Positions 24,420 to 34,500 of a DNA stretch of 64,000 bases are shown here, in pieces. The notes beneath the pieces were generated by a model, which searched no databases, was not told the DNA's origin, and saw only the letters and a program-made list of their open reading frames with translations. A program made the translations under genes and the position numbers. The stretch is from Hydractinia symbiolongicarpus (lineage: Eukaryota; Cnidaria; Hydrozoa; Anthoathecata; Hydractiniidae): contig NC_079888.1 of assembly GCF_029227915.1 (NCBI RefSeq), positions 13,933,001 through 13,997,000 of the forward strand, given 5' to 3'. The first letter of the stretch is position 1, and each line of letters starts with the position of its first letter.

Positions 24420-25272
24420 ATGTCAAAAGTAAAGCATATTGTTACAACCGATGAAGCTGAAAAGCTAAGTCATATATATTACCAACCCGAACATCTCTGG
24501 ACTGGACGCAAGGCGATCAGATTACTCATCATGGCTAACTCGGCAACTTGCTTGGTTCAGACATATTCGAGGGCCAAAGCGTATCAATTACCCTCATTTC
24601 ACCATAACGAGACCCAATGAGATGGACCTGTTTGATCTCTTATACATGCCACATGATAAATTGTATGGCAATACGTACAAATATATCCTCACAGGCATTG
24701 GCGTTGGCTCGAGGTATAAGGTGGCAAGACCACTACGTAGCAAGAAAGCTAGTGAAGTAGCCAACATGCTCAAGGACATATACAAGGCCGGACCTCTTCG
24801 CTATCCTTAACAATTCCAATGCGATAATGGGTCAGAGTTCAAATCAGACGTGACAAAGCTGTTAGAAAGCGAGGGCGTCGAGATTAAACGGGCTACTACT
24901 AAATATCACCACACGTTCACAGCGTTCGTGGAGTCCTACAACAAAGTACTCGCACAAAGGCTCTTTAAACCCCAAGATGCGCAAGAGCTTGCCTCTGACA
25001 AAACCAGTACCACCTGGGTGAAACACCTGTACACTATTTTGAAAAGCATGAACAATACCAAGACCGCGATGATCGGAATGAAACCTTCATCTGCCCACTT
25101 GCAAAAAGCGAACTTGATCGCCTGCGGCTCCGTCCTGACGGGCAGGAAAAGCCTTTGCCGGACGACGGCTTATACTTATATCTGCTACAACCTGGTTAGG
25201 AACATGGGGATCAAAAAAGACGCGCCACCGATGCGTGGTGGAGCAAGAAAACATATAGACTCGACCATATAG
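24420..25272 (+). pseudogene. Retrovirus-type (DDE) integrase, copy 1, broken
   Basis: Pieces in order: 24420-24620 (MSKVKHIVTTDEAEKLSHIY, tail broken by a frameshift), 24622-24810 (MDLFDLLYMPHD) and 24850-25272 (FQCDNGSEFK just before, then FVESYNKVLAQR). The Asp of MDLFD, the Asp of QCDNGSEF and the Glu of ESYN give the D,D,E triad of the rve integrase core, which joins element ends to target DNA. Breaks are a frameshift near 24.62 kb and an in-frame TAA at 24808-24810. The C-terminal TAG at 25270-25272 is followed in the same frame by capsid copy 2. The true C-terminal tail is absent from this copy because the duplication joint replaces it. Confidence 0.75.
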
Positions 25273-25278
25273 TGCCAT

Positions 25279-26475
25279 GTGCCAAGCACAATTAACCAGA
25301 ATGAAGATCCCTACGCTGATATTCCTAATTTAGGAAAAAATGATGTGATTTTCCCCGGCTCAATCAAGTTGCTTTTTGACTTGAAATTGACAGGTACAAA
25401 CACCAAACGTACCATCGTTAGCAATATCGGTAAGGCCCTGGTTCAAAACCTTCGCATAAGCCTTAACGGCCATGAAGTGCAAAATATCTCTGACTACAAC
25501 ACCCTGGTAGTATATCGGGATCTATGGATCCCAAAGTATGACCGAGAGAACAACCTAATTCTAGAAGGTATCAACCCCAATGACGGCACCATCAGGGCTC
25601 TACAGATAAAAGCCAGCGATCACGTAGGAACTGACGAGGAAAAGGCGATCGTGGCAGCGTATGGAAATACTTTTGCTATCCCTATTGGCAAAATGTTCGA
25701 ACTCACTAGAGACTTACCTTTCTATCAAGCAGGCTTACACGACAGATTGCAGTTCGCACTGCACTTCGCACAGCACAGCGATATAATTAAAGATGCTGGT
25801 ACAGCAGCATCTGGAAGCACAGCGGCAAAGGCCGCGGATTCCTCCTACAAGATCAGCAATATCTGCCTTGAATTTGACAAGGTGGTCAATGAAGACCTGG
25901 CCTCCGCGATGATGTCTCGATATAGCCGTTTAGCCCTGTCGTATGAAAGGATCCTCCGCAGTAAAGTAGTGACCATAAAAAAGGCCGACACCTCCTACAA
26001 CCTCCAGATCGACACTCCTACCAAGTCCCTGAAAGGCGTCCTACTGCTGTTCGTAGACCCGGGGAAAGTGAAGGCCTATAGCGGGGTCAACGAGGTCTTC
26101 TATAACCCAAAGATCGAGAAAATTAGCATCACTATTGAAGGTGAGCCTAACGAACTGTATAGTCACGCCATGCTCCCGAAAGATCACATGGAAAACGTCG
26201 TTGAACTTTTTGGTAGCCACGATTCGGATATGACCATTGGGCAGTTCTTCAGTGCAAGATATGCGGTATTTATGGATCTTCGTAGCAGTCCGGATCACAG
26301 TCTACATGGTTCTTGCAGACCCCTACAAAGATTAGGCGATGGTATTACACTTCATATGACCAAAAAAGCGGATGGCACGGGGGATATACGATGTTACGTG
26401 TACTTGCTAATGGATGCTCAATTGAATATCCTAGGGAGGTTGTTTTCATTCAGTAGAATATTAAGATCATTGTAG
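25279..26475 (+). CDS. Candidate major capsid protein, copy 2 (5'-truncated by duplication)
   Basis: 398 codons identical to residues 31-428 of copy 1. The original start and first residues lie outside the duplicated unit, so this copy has no native ATG; the frame opens directly after the integrase TAG (25270-25272) in the same phase. It would be translated only by readthrough or from an alternative start such as GTG or an internal ATG. Best seen as a non-functional partial copy. Confidence 0.6.
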   Translation: MPSTINQNEDPYADIPNLGKNDVIFPGSIKLLFDLKLTGTNTKRTIVSNIGKALVQNLRISLNGHEVQNISDYNTLVVYRDLWIPKYDRENNLILEGINPNDGTIRALQIKASDHVGTDEEKAIVAAYGNTFAIPIGKMFELTRDLPFYQAGLHDRLQFALHFAQHSDIIKDAGTAASGSTAAKAADSSYKISNICLEFDKVVNEDLASAMMSRYSRLALSYERILRSKVVTIKKADTSYNLQIDTPTKSLKGVLLLFVDPGKVKAYSGVNEVFYNPKIEKISITIEGEPNELYSHAMLPKDHMENVVELFGSHDSDMTIGQFFSARYAVFMDLRSSPDHSLHGSCRPLQRLGDGITLHMTKKADGTGDIRCYVYLLMDAQLNILGRLFSFSRILRSL

Positions 26476-26495
26476 GTCTTGGATCTACAAAATAA

Positions 26496-26894
26496 ATGGC
26501 AACTATAGCAGTACTCGCAGGTGGAGCCATTATAAACGCATTGGCATTTTCAGGCTCAAATTATCTATTTAGCAAACTTAGTGGGCACGGCGAGGCAGAA
26601 CGTAAGAGGCATGATTTAGCGGTTGAGAAATTACAAGCTGCTCAAGCCCAATGGGTACGTGACAGACAGAGCAAAATTGACTGGTATAACCGGCAAAGAG
26701 AGCTTAAACGCCAAGCTGGGGAGAGTCTCAAGGAGCTCGACGAGGGTATGAGGGAATACTATATCGCGACGATCGAGAAGGCCCCTAAGTTATCCGACTT
26801 CTACACACCTTCGAAGCAACAAAAAGATGGTGAACTGACGTTCATTCTTGGCTCCTTGGCTCTTTTGGGGTTTGCAGCGTACAAGTATATGTAA
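26496..26894 (+). CDS. Small membrane-anchored helical protein (copy 2)
   Basis: Identical to the 132-residue protein at 23996-24394, offset by exactly 2,500 bp. It keeps its start, stop and short spacing to the integrase, so it could be expressed if transcription reaches it. Confidence 0.5.
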   Translation: MATIAVLAGGAIINALAFSGSNYLFSKLSGHGEAERKRHDLAVEKLQAAQAQWVRDRQSKIDWYNRQRELKRQAGESLKELDEGMREYYIATIEKAPKLSDFYTPSKQQKDGELTFILGSLALLGFAAYKYM

Positions 26895-26919
26895 TCGTTT
26901 TTTGACATGTATAATAAAC

Positions 26920-27918
26920 ATGTCAAAAGTAAAGCATATTGTTACAACCGATGAAGCTGAAAAGCTAAGTCATATATATTACCAACCCGAACATCTCTGG
27001 ACTGGACGCAAGGCGATCAGATTACTCATCATGGCTAACTCGGCAACTTGCTTGGTTCAGACATATTCGAGGGCCAAAGCGTATCAATTACCCTCATTTC
27101 ACCATAACGAGACCCAATGAGATGGACCTGTTTGATCTCTTATACATGCCACATGATAAATTGTATGGCAATACGTACAAATATATCCTCACAGGCATTG
27201 GCGTTGGCTCGAGGTATAAGGTGGCAAGACCACTACGTAGCAAGAAAGCTAGTGAAGTAGCCAACATGCTCAAGGACATATACAAGGCCGGACCTCTTCG
27301 CTATCCTTAACAATTCCAATGCGATAATGGGTCAGAGTTCAAATCAGACGTGACAAAGCTGTTAGAAAGCGAGGGCGTCGAGATTAAACGGGCTACTACT
27401 AAATATCACCACACGTTCACAGCGTTCGTGGAGTCCTACAACAAAGTACTCGCACAAAGGCTCTTTAAACCCCAAGATGCGCAAGAGCTTGCCTCTGACA
27501 AAACCAGTACCACCTGGGTGAAACACCTGTACACTATTTTGAAAAGCATGAACAATACCAAGACCGCGATGATCGGAATGAAACCTTCATCTGCCCACTT
27601 GCAAAAAGCGAACTTGATCGCCTGCGGCTCCGTCCTGACGGGCAGGAAAAGCCTTTGCCGGACGACGGCTTATACTTATATCTGCTACAACCTGGTTAGG
27701 AACATGGGGATCAAAAAAGACGCGCCACCGATGCGTGGTGGAGCAAGAAAACATATAGACTCGACCATATAGTGACAGGTACGAGGTTGTTATACTATTT
27801 GGCAGATGGGTTGCCGAGCGGCTCCGCAGGAGCGCCTGATCGAAGTTTTGTGGCGGAAGAATTAATGTTGATTTCAGAGAATGTTGAAATACCTCCGGAG
27901 TATGTGAAAGAATGGTAA
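26920..27918 (+). pseudogene. Retrovirus-type integrase, copy 2 with native C-terminus
   Basis: Carries the same frameshift and the same in-frame TAA (27308-27310) as copy 1, so both lesions predate the duplication. Unlike copy 1 it continues past 27772: another frame reads through DGLPSGSAGAPDRSF and EELMLISENVEIPPEYVKEW to a stop at 27916-27918. A further frameshift near 27.74-27.77 kb therefore separates core and tail. This is the ancestral 3' end of the integrase gene. Confidence 0.7.
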
Positions 27919-27964
27919 ATTTCTCGATTTTTTGTGTGTTATGAACACGCAAAACCACGCGTCT

Positions 27965-28698
27965 CTAATCTTCTAATGCCGGATCACCAAGGTCATACAA
28001 ATCATCGCGGGAAAGATCAATCAACCAAAAATGACATATGTATCGCTCCATATGTCCTTCCTCTTCGAACCTATTAAACGCGTGCATCCCATTTGCATTA
28101 TCTATAACAACGATTTCTTCAGAATCAGGATATTGAAGCCTGATCCATCGTTTTTTCTTTAAAATACCACGTCTGCGTGCGCTGTAATACGGAAGATGGT
28201 GATACTTATCGTCTTCCGGTGTTGTATGTTTTGCGAAATATCATAATAACATTATCCTTGCCCGTATCATTGGCATGTGGTACATATCTTCGTTCGTAGA
28301 TCGAGCTGCTTCTCTCTTTCTTGAGGATCATCGTTAAGCATCACCATAGCCATATCCCTCTCCTCAATGGCCTCCTCTAATTTTTCAATACATTTTAGCG
28401 CCAAATATTTCATGACCTCAATAGCCCTTGGTTTTCTTGAACGCGCACAAATCTCAAGAACAGCATTCAATGTCATGAAGGCATCATGAGGATTTTTAGT
28501 TTTTCCAAGGGGTTGGTTTGAAACCAACCCTATTTCATTACGTGAAATGATTGGAATATCTCGATATGACTCTGCAATATTAGCAATACCCAAGAACCTT
28601 CCCAAATAAGAACGCTTGAACATGGGTTTACCTTGATCATCGAATAGAATTTCAATAGCTCCAGCAGGTAATGTGTTAAATTCAACAAGACAAGACAT
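27965..28698 (-). pseudogene. BRO/KilA-N-like regulator, frameshifted
   Basis: 28267-28698 encodes 143 residues with a BRO-N-like pattern: a strand-rich start (AIEILFDDQGKPMFKRSYLG then RFLGI), a middle helix with RNEIGLVS, and FMTLNAVLEICARSRKPRAI before a charged coiled coil. Downstream, coding-like sequence runs in other frames to a stop at 27965-27967, including KYHHLPYYSARRRGILKKKR and DSEEIVVIDNANGMHAFNRF, a likely C-terminal domain. Two frameshifts near 28.20-28.27 kb separate them. BRO-N proteins of large DNA viruses and phages bind DNA and act as regulators or antirepressors. It is at the downstream end of the long minus-strand block. Confidence 0.5.
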
Positions 28699-28736
28699 TT
28701 TTTATTTAATATGACATAGCCCAACCAGGGTGATCA

Positions 28737-28915
28737 TTAGAACAGATAAGAAAAAATACTTATTATTCCTTTCCCTTTCTAATGCATCACGAAGCTCTTA
28801 GTCAAGAGCCTCCAATTGAGATTCAAGGTAGGGTATCCGGGTATTCTTGGTGGCAGGCAGCCAGCTGATTTTCCAATTCCCACTTTTCCTCATGTAATCT
28901 GTTGATAGAAGTCAT
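28737..28915 (-). pseudogene. Small coiled-coil protein, frameshifted
   Basis: ATG at 28915 starts MTSINRLHEEKWELENQLAA followed by a stop about 30 residues in. The next frame continues with ESQLEALD, a stop, then ELRDALERERNNKYF to a stop at 28737-28739. Heptad-like Leu/Glu spacing indicates a coiled coil of about 60 residues. It sits between the ATPase and the BRO-like gene on the same strand. At least one frameshift and one nonsense codon are present. Confidence 0.4.
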
Positions 28916-28999
28916 TTATTTTTAGTTGAAAGTCAAGGTTCCAAATTTCAAGTGTATGTACACCCACGTCACTCCAAAATTTTTCAAGTCCGAGGGTGC

Positions 29000-29568
29000 T
29001 CAAGCCTGATCCAGAGACAGGCATGTTTGGATTTTTTTCAAGCTGGTCTTAATCGATTCCCAATCCTCTATAAGATTCGTTTCTTCATCAATAATTTTCA
29101 TATCAGAGCGCTCCGAGGGATACCACATGAACAACTGCTTTTTCTGTCGGTGGAGATTCTTGGCTAGGGCAGTATAAGACTGCGTTAGCAGCCAGAGACT
29201 GTGCTTTCGATGTCTCCCGTTGATAGCTAACTCGAGCAAGGATTGACGCTTCTTATCCATACTCTCGTCGGCTATCATATCATCTATAATGAATAGGCTT
29301 TCTTCACCCGTAAAAGCCTCGACAGTTGTTCTATCCAGTGAAATAGTTGATCGCCTGGTTCCATAAGGAACACATATGGATCTCTCCAAAGTGAAGATCT
29401 TTCCAAGTGAGTCTTGTTCCAGCGGATGGTGGGGCAGAGTATCACTATATTGTGAAAATGACCCTTGTACTCATTTTTTAAAAGATCGAGGACACGTTGC
29501 GTTCTTCTACATCCCATGGGCCCTGTGAATATGCTCATGCACGGGTCTTTTACTATATCAATAACCAT
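29000..29568 (-). pseudogene. A32-type packaging ATPase (FtsK/HerA), frameshifted
   Basis: The first frame (29284-29568) starts MVIDIVKDPCMSIFTGPMGC and contains the Walker A region; the second (29000-29389) contains Walker B as LFIIDDMIADESMDKKRQ, then LWLLTQSYTALAKNLHRQKK and FMWYPSERSDMKIIDEE. These belong to the A32-like ATPases that drive DNA into capsids. The two frames overlap by a single-base shift near 29.31 kb. The P-loop reads GPMGCRRTQ where the family has a GxxGxGK(S/T) core, so the catalytic Lys is replaced as well. The gene is doubly inactivated. Confidence 0.75.
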
Positions 29569-29609
29569 GTTTGTTGTATGCCATGGGCAGACAACAAAAC
29601 CTTGAACGT

Positions 29610-29855
29610 TTATTTTGGAGGCATTTTGGAGGAACGCTTATACCAACCTTGTTTTATCGCGTAATCGTCAAATAAGATCGCTCCTGTCATATATCCAGCG
29701 AGCTTAAGCCCATCCTCCAGATCCATTTTCGCGCCTGGTCGAGAAACGACTAGTGCCTTTTTGGCACCCAGTGCCAAGACGATTGTATATGAAACTAGTC
29801 TGACAGACTCCCACAGGCTATCAACAACTTTCTTCTGATATTCTTTGCTGCTCAT
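29610..29855 (-). CDS. Small membrane protein (81 residues)
   Basis: Intact frame starting MSSKEYQKKVVDSLWESVRL, with one probable membrane helix (LVSYTIVLALGAKKALVV), a charged turn, a second weakly hydrophobic stretch (KLAGYMTGAILF) and a basic tail. It lies 42 bp upstream of the ATPase start on the same strand and 15 bp after the next gene's stop. Function unknown; a minor virion or membrane protein is possible. Confidence 0.5.
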   Translation of the reverse strand: MSSKEYQKKVVDSLWESVRLVSYTIVLALGAKKALVVSRPGAKMDLEDGLKLAGYMTGAILFDDYAIKQGWYKRSSKMPPK

Positions 29856-29870
29856 GCTTTTATTATAGGC

Positions 29871-30218
29871 CTATCTCATACGAAAAATGTCGATATCGTG
29901 GTTCGTTGTAGGTTTTTGCTGAACCACTGCAGCAGGCTGCTGGGTACCTGCGGATTTTTTACGGATAAAATATATGACACCTCCAATACATGCGATCGCG
30001 AGTAGGCCTTCACCAATGTATACACCACTTCCCATGGACTTAGAGGTACCTGTTGCAGGAACCTGACTCTCTTGGGAAGTACTTTTACACATGTTCTTCT
30101 TCAGGTCAGCCTTGTTCTTGCGATTCCACTCAGCAAGTCTCTTACCAGCAGCAACAGGACCTTCATTTTTCTCGGTGATTACTTGATTAGGTTCTTCACT
30201 CATTTCTTTATAAACCAT
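29871..30218 (-). CDS. Single-pass membrane protein (115 residues)
   Basis: Intact. The alternative start at 30203 (MSEEPNQ) is equally plausible. A charged N-terminal half (AEWNRKNKADLKKNMCK) is followed by one clear membrane helix (YIGEGLLAIACIGGVIYFI) with a positive RKK stop-transfer and a Gln/Pro-rich tail. No enzymatic motif. It belongs to the compact minus-strand block between polymerase and ATPase. Confidence 0.55.
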   Translation of the reverse strand: MVYKEMSEEPNQVITEKNEGPVAAGKRLAEWNRKNKADLKKNMCKSTSQESQVPATGTSKSMGSGVYIGEGLLAIACIGGVIYFIRKKSAGTQQPAAVVQQKPTTNHDIDIFRMR

Positions 30219-30239
30219 AGGGCTTATAAAATCACTTCC

Positions 30240-30678
30240 CTAACCACAAGGGACCTGTAGCAACACATACAAATCTGATGGAAGACAGCAGCCATGATCT
30301 ACGTACTGGCATAGTGTAATCTCATATTCATCATCGTCACCATTAAACCGGATTGCTATTTTATAGTCTGAATTATCAAATGAGATAACCTCTGGATTAG
30401 AATTTTGCACCATGGTACGTGATATGATTTGACCCAGTTTGGGAATAACATATTTCAATGTAAAATACATGCTGCCCATACACTCGCCATCGCTGGGGTC
30501 AATAGTAGCGTCTCCAATATCCACATCCGAAATATTCAACCCAATGCCTAGGATGTGGGAAGATATGTCTATATACATTTGCCGTAGTCAGGTATAAACA
30601 TTTCCTCTTATGTCTCCAAGTTCCGGGGGCTGGAATGATAATCTCTTCGAAAAGCCTTGTTTCCAATTCTTCAAACAT
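30240..30678 (-). pseudogene. Unknown element protein, frameshifted near its start
   Basis: ATG at 30678 starts MFEELETRLFEEIIIPAPGT, but that frame leaves the gene near 30.58 kb; the rest continues in the frame 30240-30578 (SSHILGIGLNISDVDIGDAT, FTLKYVIPKLGQII, ITLCQYVDHGCCL). The intended protein would be about 145 residues, soluble and strand-rich. Its start overlaps the stop of the upstream membrane-protein gene by 8 bases, consistent with translational coupling or tight packing. No family recognised. Confidence 0.5.
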
Positions 30679-31249
30679 GCTTTTCTTTCACTATTTCTTC
30701 CTTTTCATCAATGGACTGTGAAAGTTTTGTGTGAATAATCGCATGCGCAACCATCAACAGCGGCGCTAAAAATTTTCCGAACGCTGTATAGACGAGGATA
30801 CCTAAATCAGCCATACTTTCGCGAATTATGGGGTCATTTTCAATATCTCTCCTCAAACCTTCAGGGCTATCGAGGGTTACCACGTTGCCTATAGCCTTCG
30901 TGTATAAGCTAATAGTGTGACACGAAAGAGCTCTGGCAGTAGTCTGCCCTTTTTCCACCAACTCACGTTCAGTAAAATCATTGTAAATTTTTTCGATAAC
31001 CTCAGGTGATGCTTTGTCCAGGAATGCCTCAGTACATTTTTTCGGCAAAATATGTGGCTTCGATTTACGAGCATCTTTGAGAATCTGACACTTATCTATG
31101 GGTTGCTCAGGCGCTTCTGGTGTATCTATAACATCGTCAAATATTTCTGCTAATGCAGACATTCTATTTATTATATGGCGGTACCTATAGATGAATGTAA
31201 GTATCAATATATACGGAAGAATTATCGCGATTAATAGCAATAACTCCAT
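30671..31249 (-). CDS. Membrane protein with N-terminal anchor (192 residues)
   Basis: Intact. I prefer the ATG at 31249 (MELLLLIAIILPYILILTFI, a clear signal anchor) over an upstream GTG. A charged Cys-containing domain follows (KCQILKDARKSKPHILPKKC), then a second hydrophobic region near the C-terminus (FGKFLAPLLMVAHAII). The stop overlaps the next start by 8 bases. Function unknown; it is one of several membrane proteins in this block, as expected if virions or assembly involve membranes. Confidence 0.55.
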   Translation of the reverse strand: MELLLLIAIILPYILILTFIYRYRHIINRMSALAEIFDDVIDTPEAPEQPIDKCQILKDARKSKPHILPKKCTEAFLDKASPEVIEKIYNDFTERELVEKGQTTARALSCHTISLYTKAIGNVVTLDSPEGLRRDIENDPIIRESMADLGILVYTAFGKFLAPLLMVAHAIIHTKLSQSIDEKEEIVKEKHV

Positions 31250-31420
31250 TTTTATTTGCAACTTTGTGTAAAGGTGGTGTCTCACAACACCTGTACTGCT
31301 TATTAGCGCGCATAGGTCGTAATACTTCTATCCCAGGCGCTCCTGCGGAGCCGCTAGGCGATCCTAGTGAGCCTCCCGCGGTACAACAGCAGCAGCAGCC
31401 TGTACTACTGTTTTTTTTCT

Positions 31421-31540
31421 CTAATATTGTCTTTCTGCACTGTCGGGGTTACTGGATGGTTCAACCCATGCAATGATCACAGTTACCCATACAAATGGAG
31501 TTATCGCTGTTAATTGCTCGCAATCTTCTTTCCAAGGCAT
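31421..31540 (-). CDS. Tiny membrane protein (39 residues), possibly frameshifted
   Basis: MPWKEDCEQLTAITPFVWVT followed by a short membrane helix (VIIAWV) and a polar end. Past its stop another minus-strand frame continues with a Cys run (five in a row) and GGSLGSPSGSAGAPG, so the original product may have been longer. It lies between the polymerase stop (31592) and the 192-residue membrane-protein gene. Weak evidence beyond position and hydrophobicity. Confidence 0.35.
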   Translation of the reverse strand: MPWKEDCEQLTAITPFVWVTVIIAWVEPSSNPDSAERQY

Positions 31541-31591
31541 TTTTTGTTATCCTACGATCCCAGCATAAAACTTTAATGGTTGATACGCTAA

Positions 31592-34500
31592 CTACTCTAA
31601 AGGCTTTGTATGAACACCATCCTCTAGCACTACCCTTTTATCGTAAAACGCTGATAGACCCAGCTTGTTTTGTTGATATGTGACCATACCCTGGTTATGT
31701 ATGCGGAAGCCCACATTTTTAGCGGTATCTAGCTCGCCTTTCAGTGCTTCCATATACCTTGACCATGTCACCTCATTTTGCCTTTTCGACATTCCTTTGC
31801 AGGAAAATTTCGTGCCGTCTTTTCCTTCGACGAAATAACACTTTGCGGTCAATGCAATCATCCTCGAACCGATGAATTCTTCTTTGAACAGCCCTCCGGT
31901 GCGGCTTGAATATTTATCGGTGACTAGCCAGTTTTTAACATCCTCATCGTACTGCTTGATTAAGTTATCTCCAGAGATTGCAAAATAAGCACTATCGGTA
32001 TCCATATACACATATTCAAAATTTCGTCGATCTACGTACTTATCCAGGAAGTCATAGTAAAATTCGAGCATCCGCAGTTTGGCCAATTGATATACATATA
32101 TCCCGCATTGGTACGCTATATCAAGGGAAACGCATTGTTTACGCCGTCTTACTTCATACGCGTCTCCAATTTCTTCAAGATCCTCCAGGTAGGGGCTCCT
32201 CATTGCCGCATTTACTACCTTTTCATCCTTTGTAAATGTGGTATTGTTATGTCTCGCAAGATCCTCGATCATTTTTCTATAGAATGAGTTACCCTTCAAC
32301 TTTGCAGTATCGCCAGCGCTGCGCTTATCAGGATCTTTATCTGCTTTGCGACGCGCGTCCGCTATTTCTTTTGGGAACCATGCGAATGGTTTACCACGTG
32401 AGTACTTGAGTATTTGATAGCAAGCCGCAATCTTCAACCCATGATTAAGATACCACTTGATTAGGTCAGTACAAAGCAGGATCTTCTCAGCTTTCATAAC
32501 CCCTAGGAGCTTCCTAGTACCCGAAATACGTTTTCGCCCGGTCTTGGTCAAATAGTCATGCATATGCTCTGGAATGGCTTCATCGGGTATCTCTTTGACC
32601 ACAAATAACGGTGACATTTCGCTAAATTTGTCGTACAGCTCAGTAGGCACTTTAATATCAACTTGCGCAAACCCGAATAGCGATCCATCAAGAATGTCTC
32701 GTACCAGATCATCTATTATTTCAGCAGGGTCTGCCTTTTTTATCAGTAGTGTGCTTGGGTAGAGCATATTGGCGTCATACCCGAGTATAGTCTTGCACTT
32801 GTTTGGCTCGGTATAAATATGTGAACGAATACCCGTCACATCACTCTCATGATATCGGCAAAATACGATTGCGGGGCCACACACCATGCCTGTTTGCAGG
32901 AGTTTATACGCCTCGTTCTTCGAACATATTGTACAAGCGTATTGAACTTGTTTACAATCCTTGCATAACGCCTTGGTACAATGATCTTGACATTTACGCT
33001 TACATGGATCACCCGGAGCATAAAGCTTTATATCCGGGTTCAACCGCAATGATTTGTTCAGTACATACCGCATTGAAACACCCGGAATGCTCACTGCATC
33101 TTTTAGAATGACAATCTCATCCTCGTAGTACGTATTGCGGGTTTTGTCCACAGCCTCTATAAATGGTATTACGTCCGCCATATTGTATTCGGCTAGCCAA
33201 TCCAGCATCCAGTCTCATGATCGACTGGGCCTCGTTGTTTCAACTTTTCGTGGCATGTTAGCCACTCGTATGGAAACACGAGCTTCTCGAGATTGCAATC
33301 CAGCGATTTGCACCATCTTTCATAACTCAAGTCTGGTTCGAGAAAATTCTTAATATCGATAAATTTGAACAGCCAGGTGGTTAGAAACATGTAATCCTTA
33401 TCCTTTTTCGCTACTTTGATCTTATCATACTCATCCGCAATTCGTTTGACAAAATACCGCTTTATCAGGTTGATGTCGTACTTGCCACTGTTAAAGCCTA
33501 TCACGGGCACTTGATTTACCCATTCACACCAAGCCTTTTGAGTTTGTTCCGGGAGTCAAAGAAAATCATCCGGGTAGGGGTACATCTTTGCGACTTCTCT
33601 TACGATGCGGGCCTGTCTCGCCTCCAGTTGCTCAACGAATTTGTGCACAAGCACCTTTGGGTCTTTATTCATGATGAATGTTGGATGTTCTTGCAGACTA
33701 TTGTGGATGGCTACACTTACGGGAATGTGCTCGGAGATATATTTTAAATCACGTGTTTGCTGCTGATTCAAGGGTGCCAGGAGGGCCTCGAAATCAAATA
33801 CAATGAAATGGGGATATCGTCGAATTTTTTTCTTGAATACCCTTTTAACTTTGGGCGGCTTTTCGCACTCCCATGCAGTGACAAGATTGTAGCCTAAATC
33901 CCGAATGTGGTTTTCTTTAATTTTGGTACGATTGAAATTATCTTCGTTGGTTCTATTAGGCTGACATGGGCATCCATGCCATTTTCAGCCGTGGTATTCG
34001 TATACTGTTTCTGTCTGAGGTTCATACCCATCAATCTTGTAGACTTCTTTATTACTGTTACGTATCTCACGTTCTCCCCCATGCCCACAAAGGGCATGAT
34101 GTATATGCCTACCTGTTTGTCTTTGGCCTCAATCCATTGACATGCCGCGTAACTGAAACCCCTATCAGGGTAAAATGCTTCTCTGCATGCGCTTGATCTT
34201 TTGGCCACTGCAAATTATCTTAGTCCTGACGCCTTCGCACTTGTTATTCTTGTGGCGCTTTAGGTGGCAGGCTTTGCGTACAAACCTCGCATTCCCAATG
34301 CTGCGTCAATACATCCATTTTCTCTATATAAAAACAATGACCCTGTAGCATACCAATATTGATCGTGTCCAGCCCCTTTTTGTACTGGCGTTGTCGATAT
34401 ACGAGACGCCATGGGGCCTTGCTAGATTTTGTCCTGGGTTCGAAAACTCTGATATTGATTTTGAATTTTTTAGCGATGCCCTCCAAGTCTACGAGCCTCG

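Larger units (their letters stand above)
22775..27774. repeat. Exact 2,500-bp tandem duplication
   Basis: Unit 1 is 22775-25274 and unit 2 is 25275-27774. Every gene in unit 2 sits exactly 2,500 bp after its partner and the four predicted products are identical. The left breakpoint reads atcag/ccatgtg, the junction atagtg/ccatgtg and the right edge atagtg/acaggtac, sharing one base of microhomology (g). The absence of differences means a very recent event or an assembly artefact. Confidence 0.95.

Noticed and set aside
27587-27958. 123-codon minus-strand frame
   Set aside because: Antisense to the integrase C-terminus and its tail.
31264-31476. Pro/Gln-rich plus-strand frame in the element
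   Set aside because: Opposite strand to the surrounding gene block; composition comes from a short CAG-type run and the 21-bp palindromic segment. The minus strand gives a more sensible small membrane protein.
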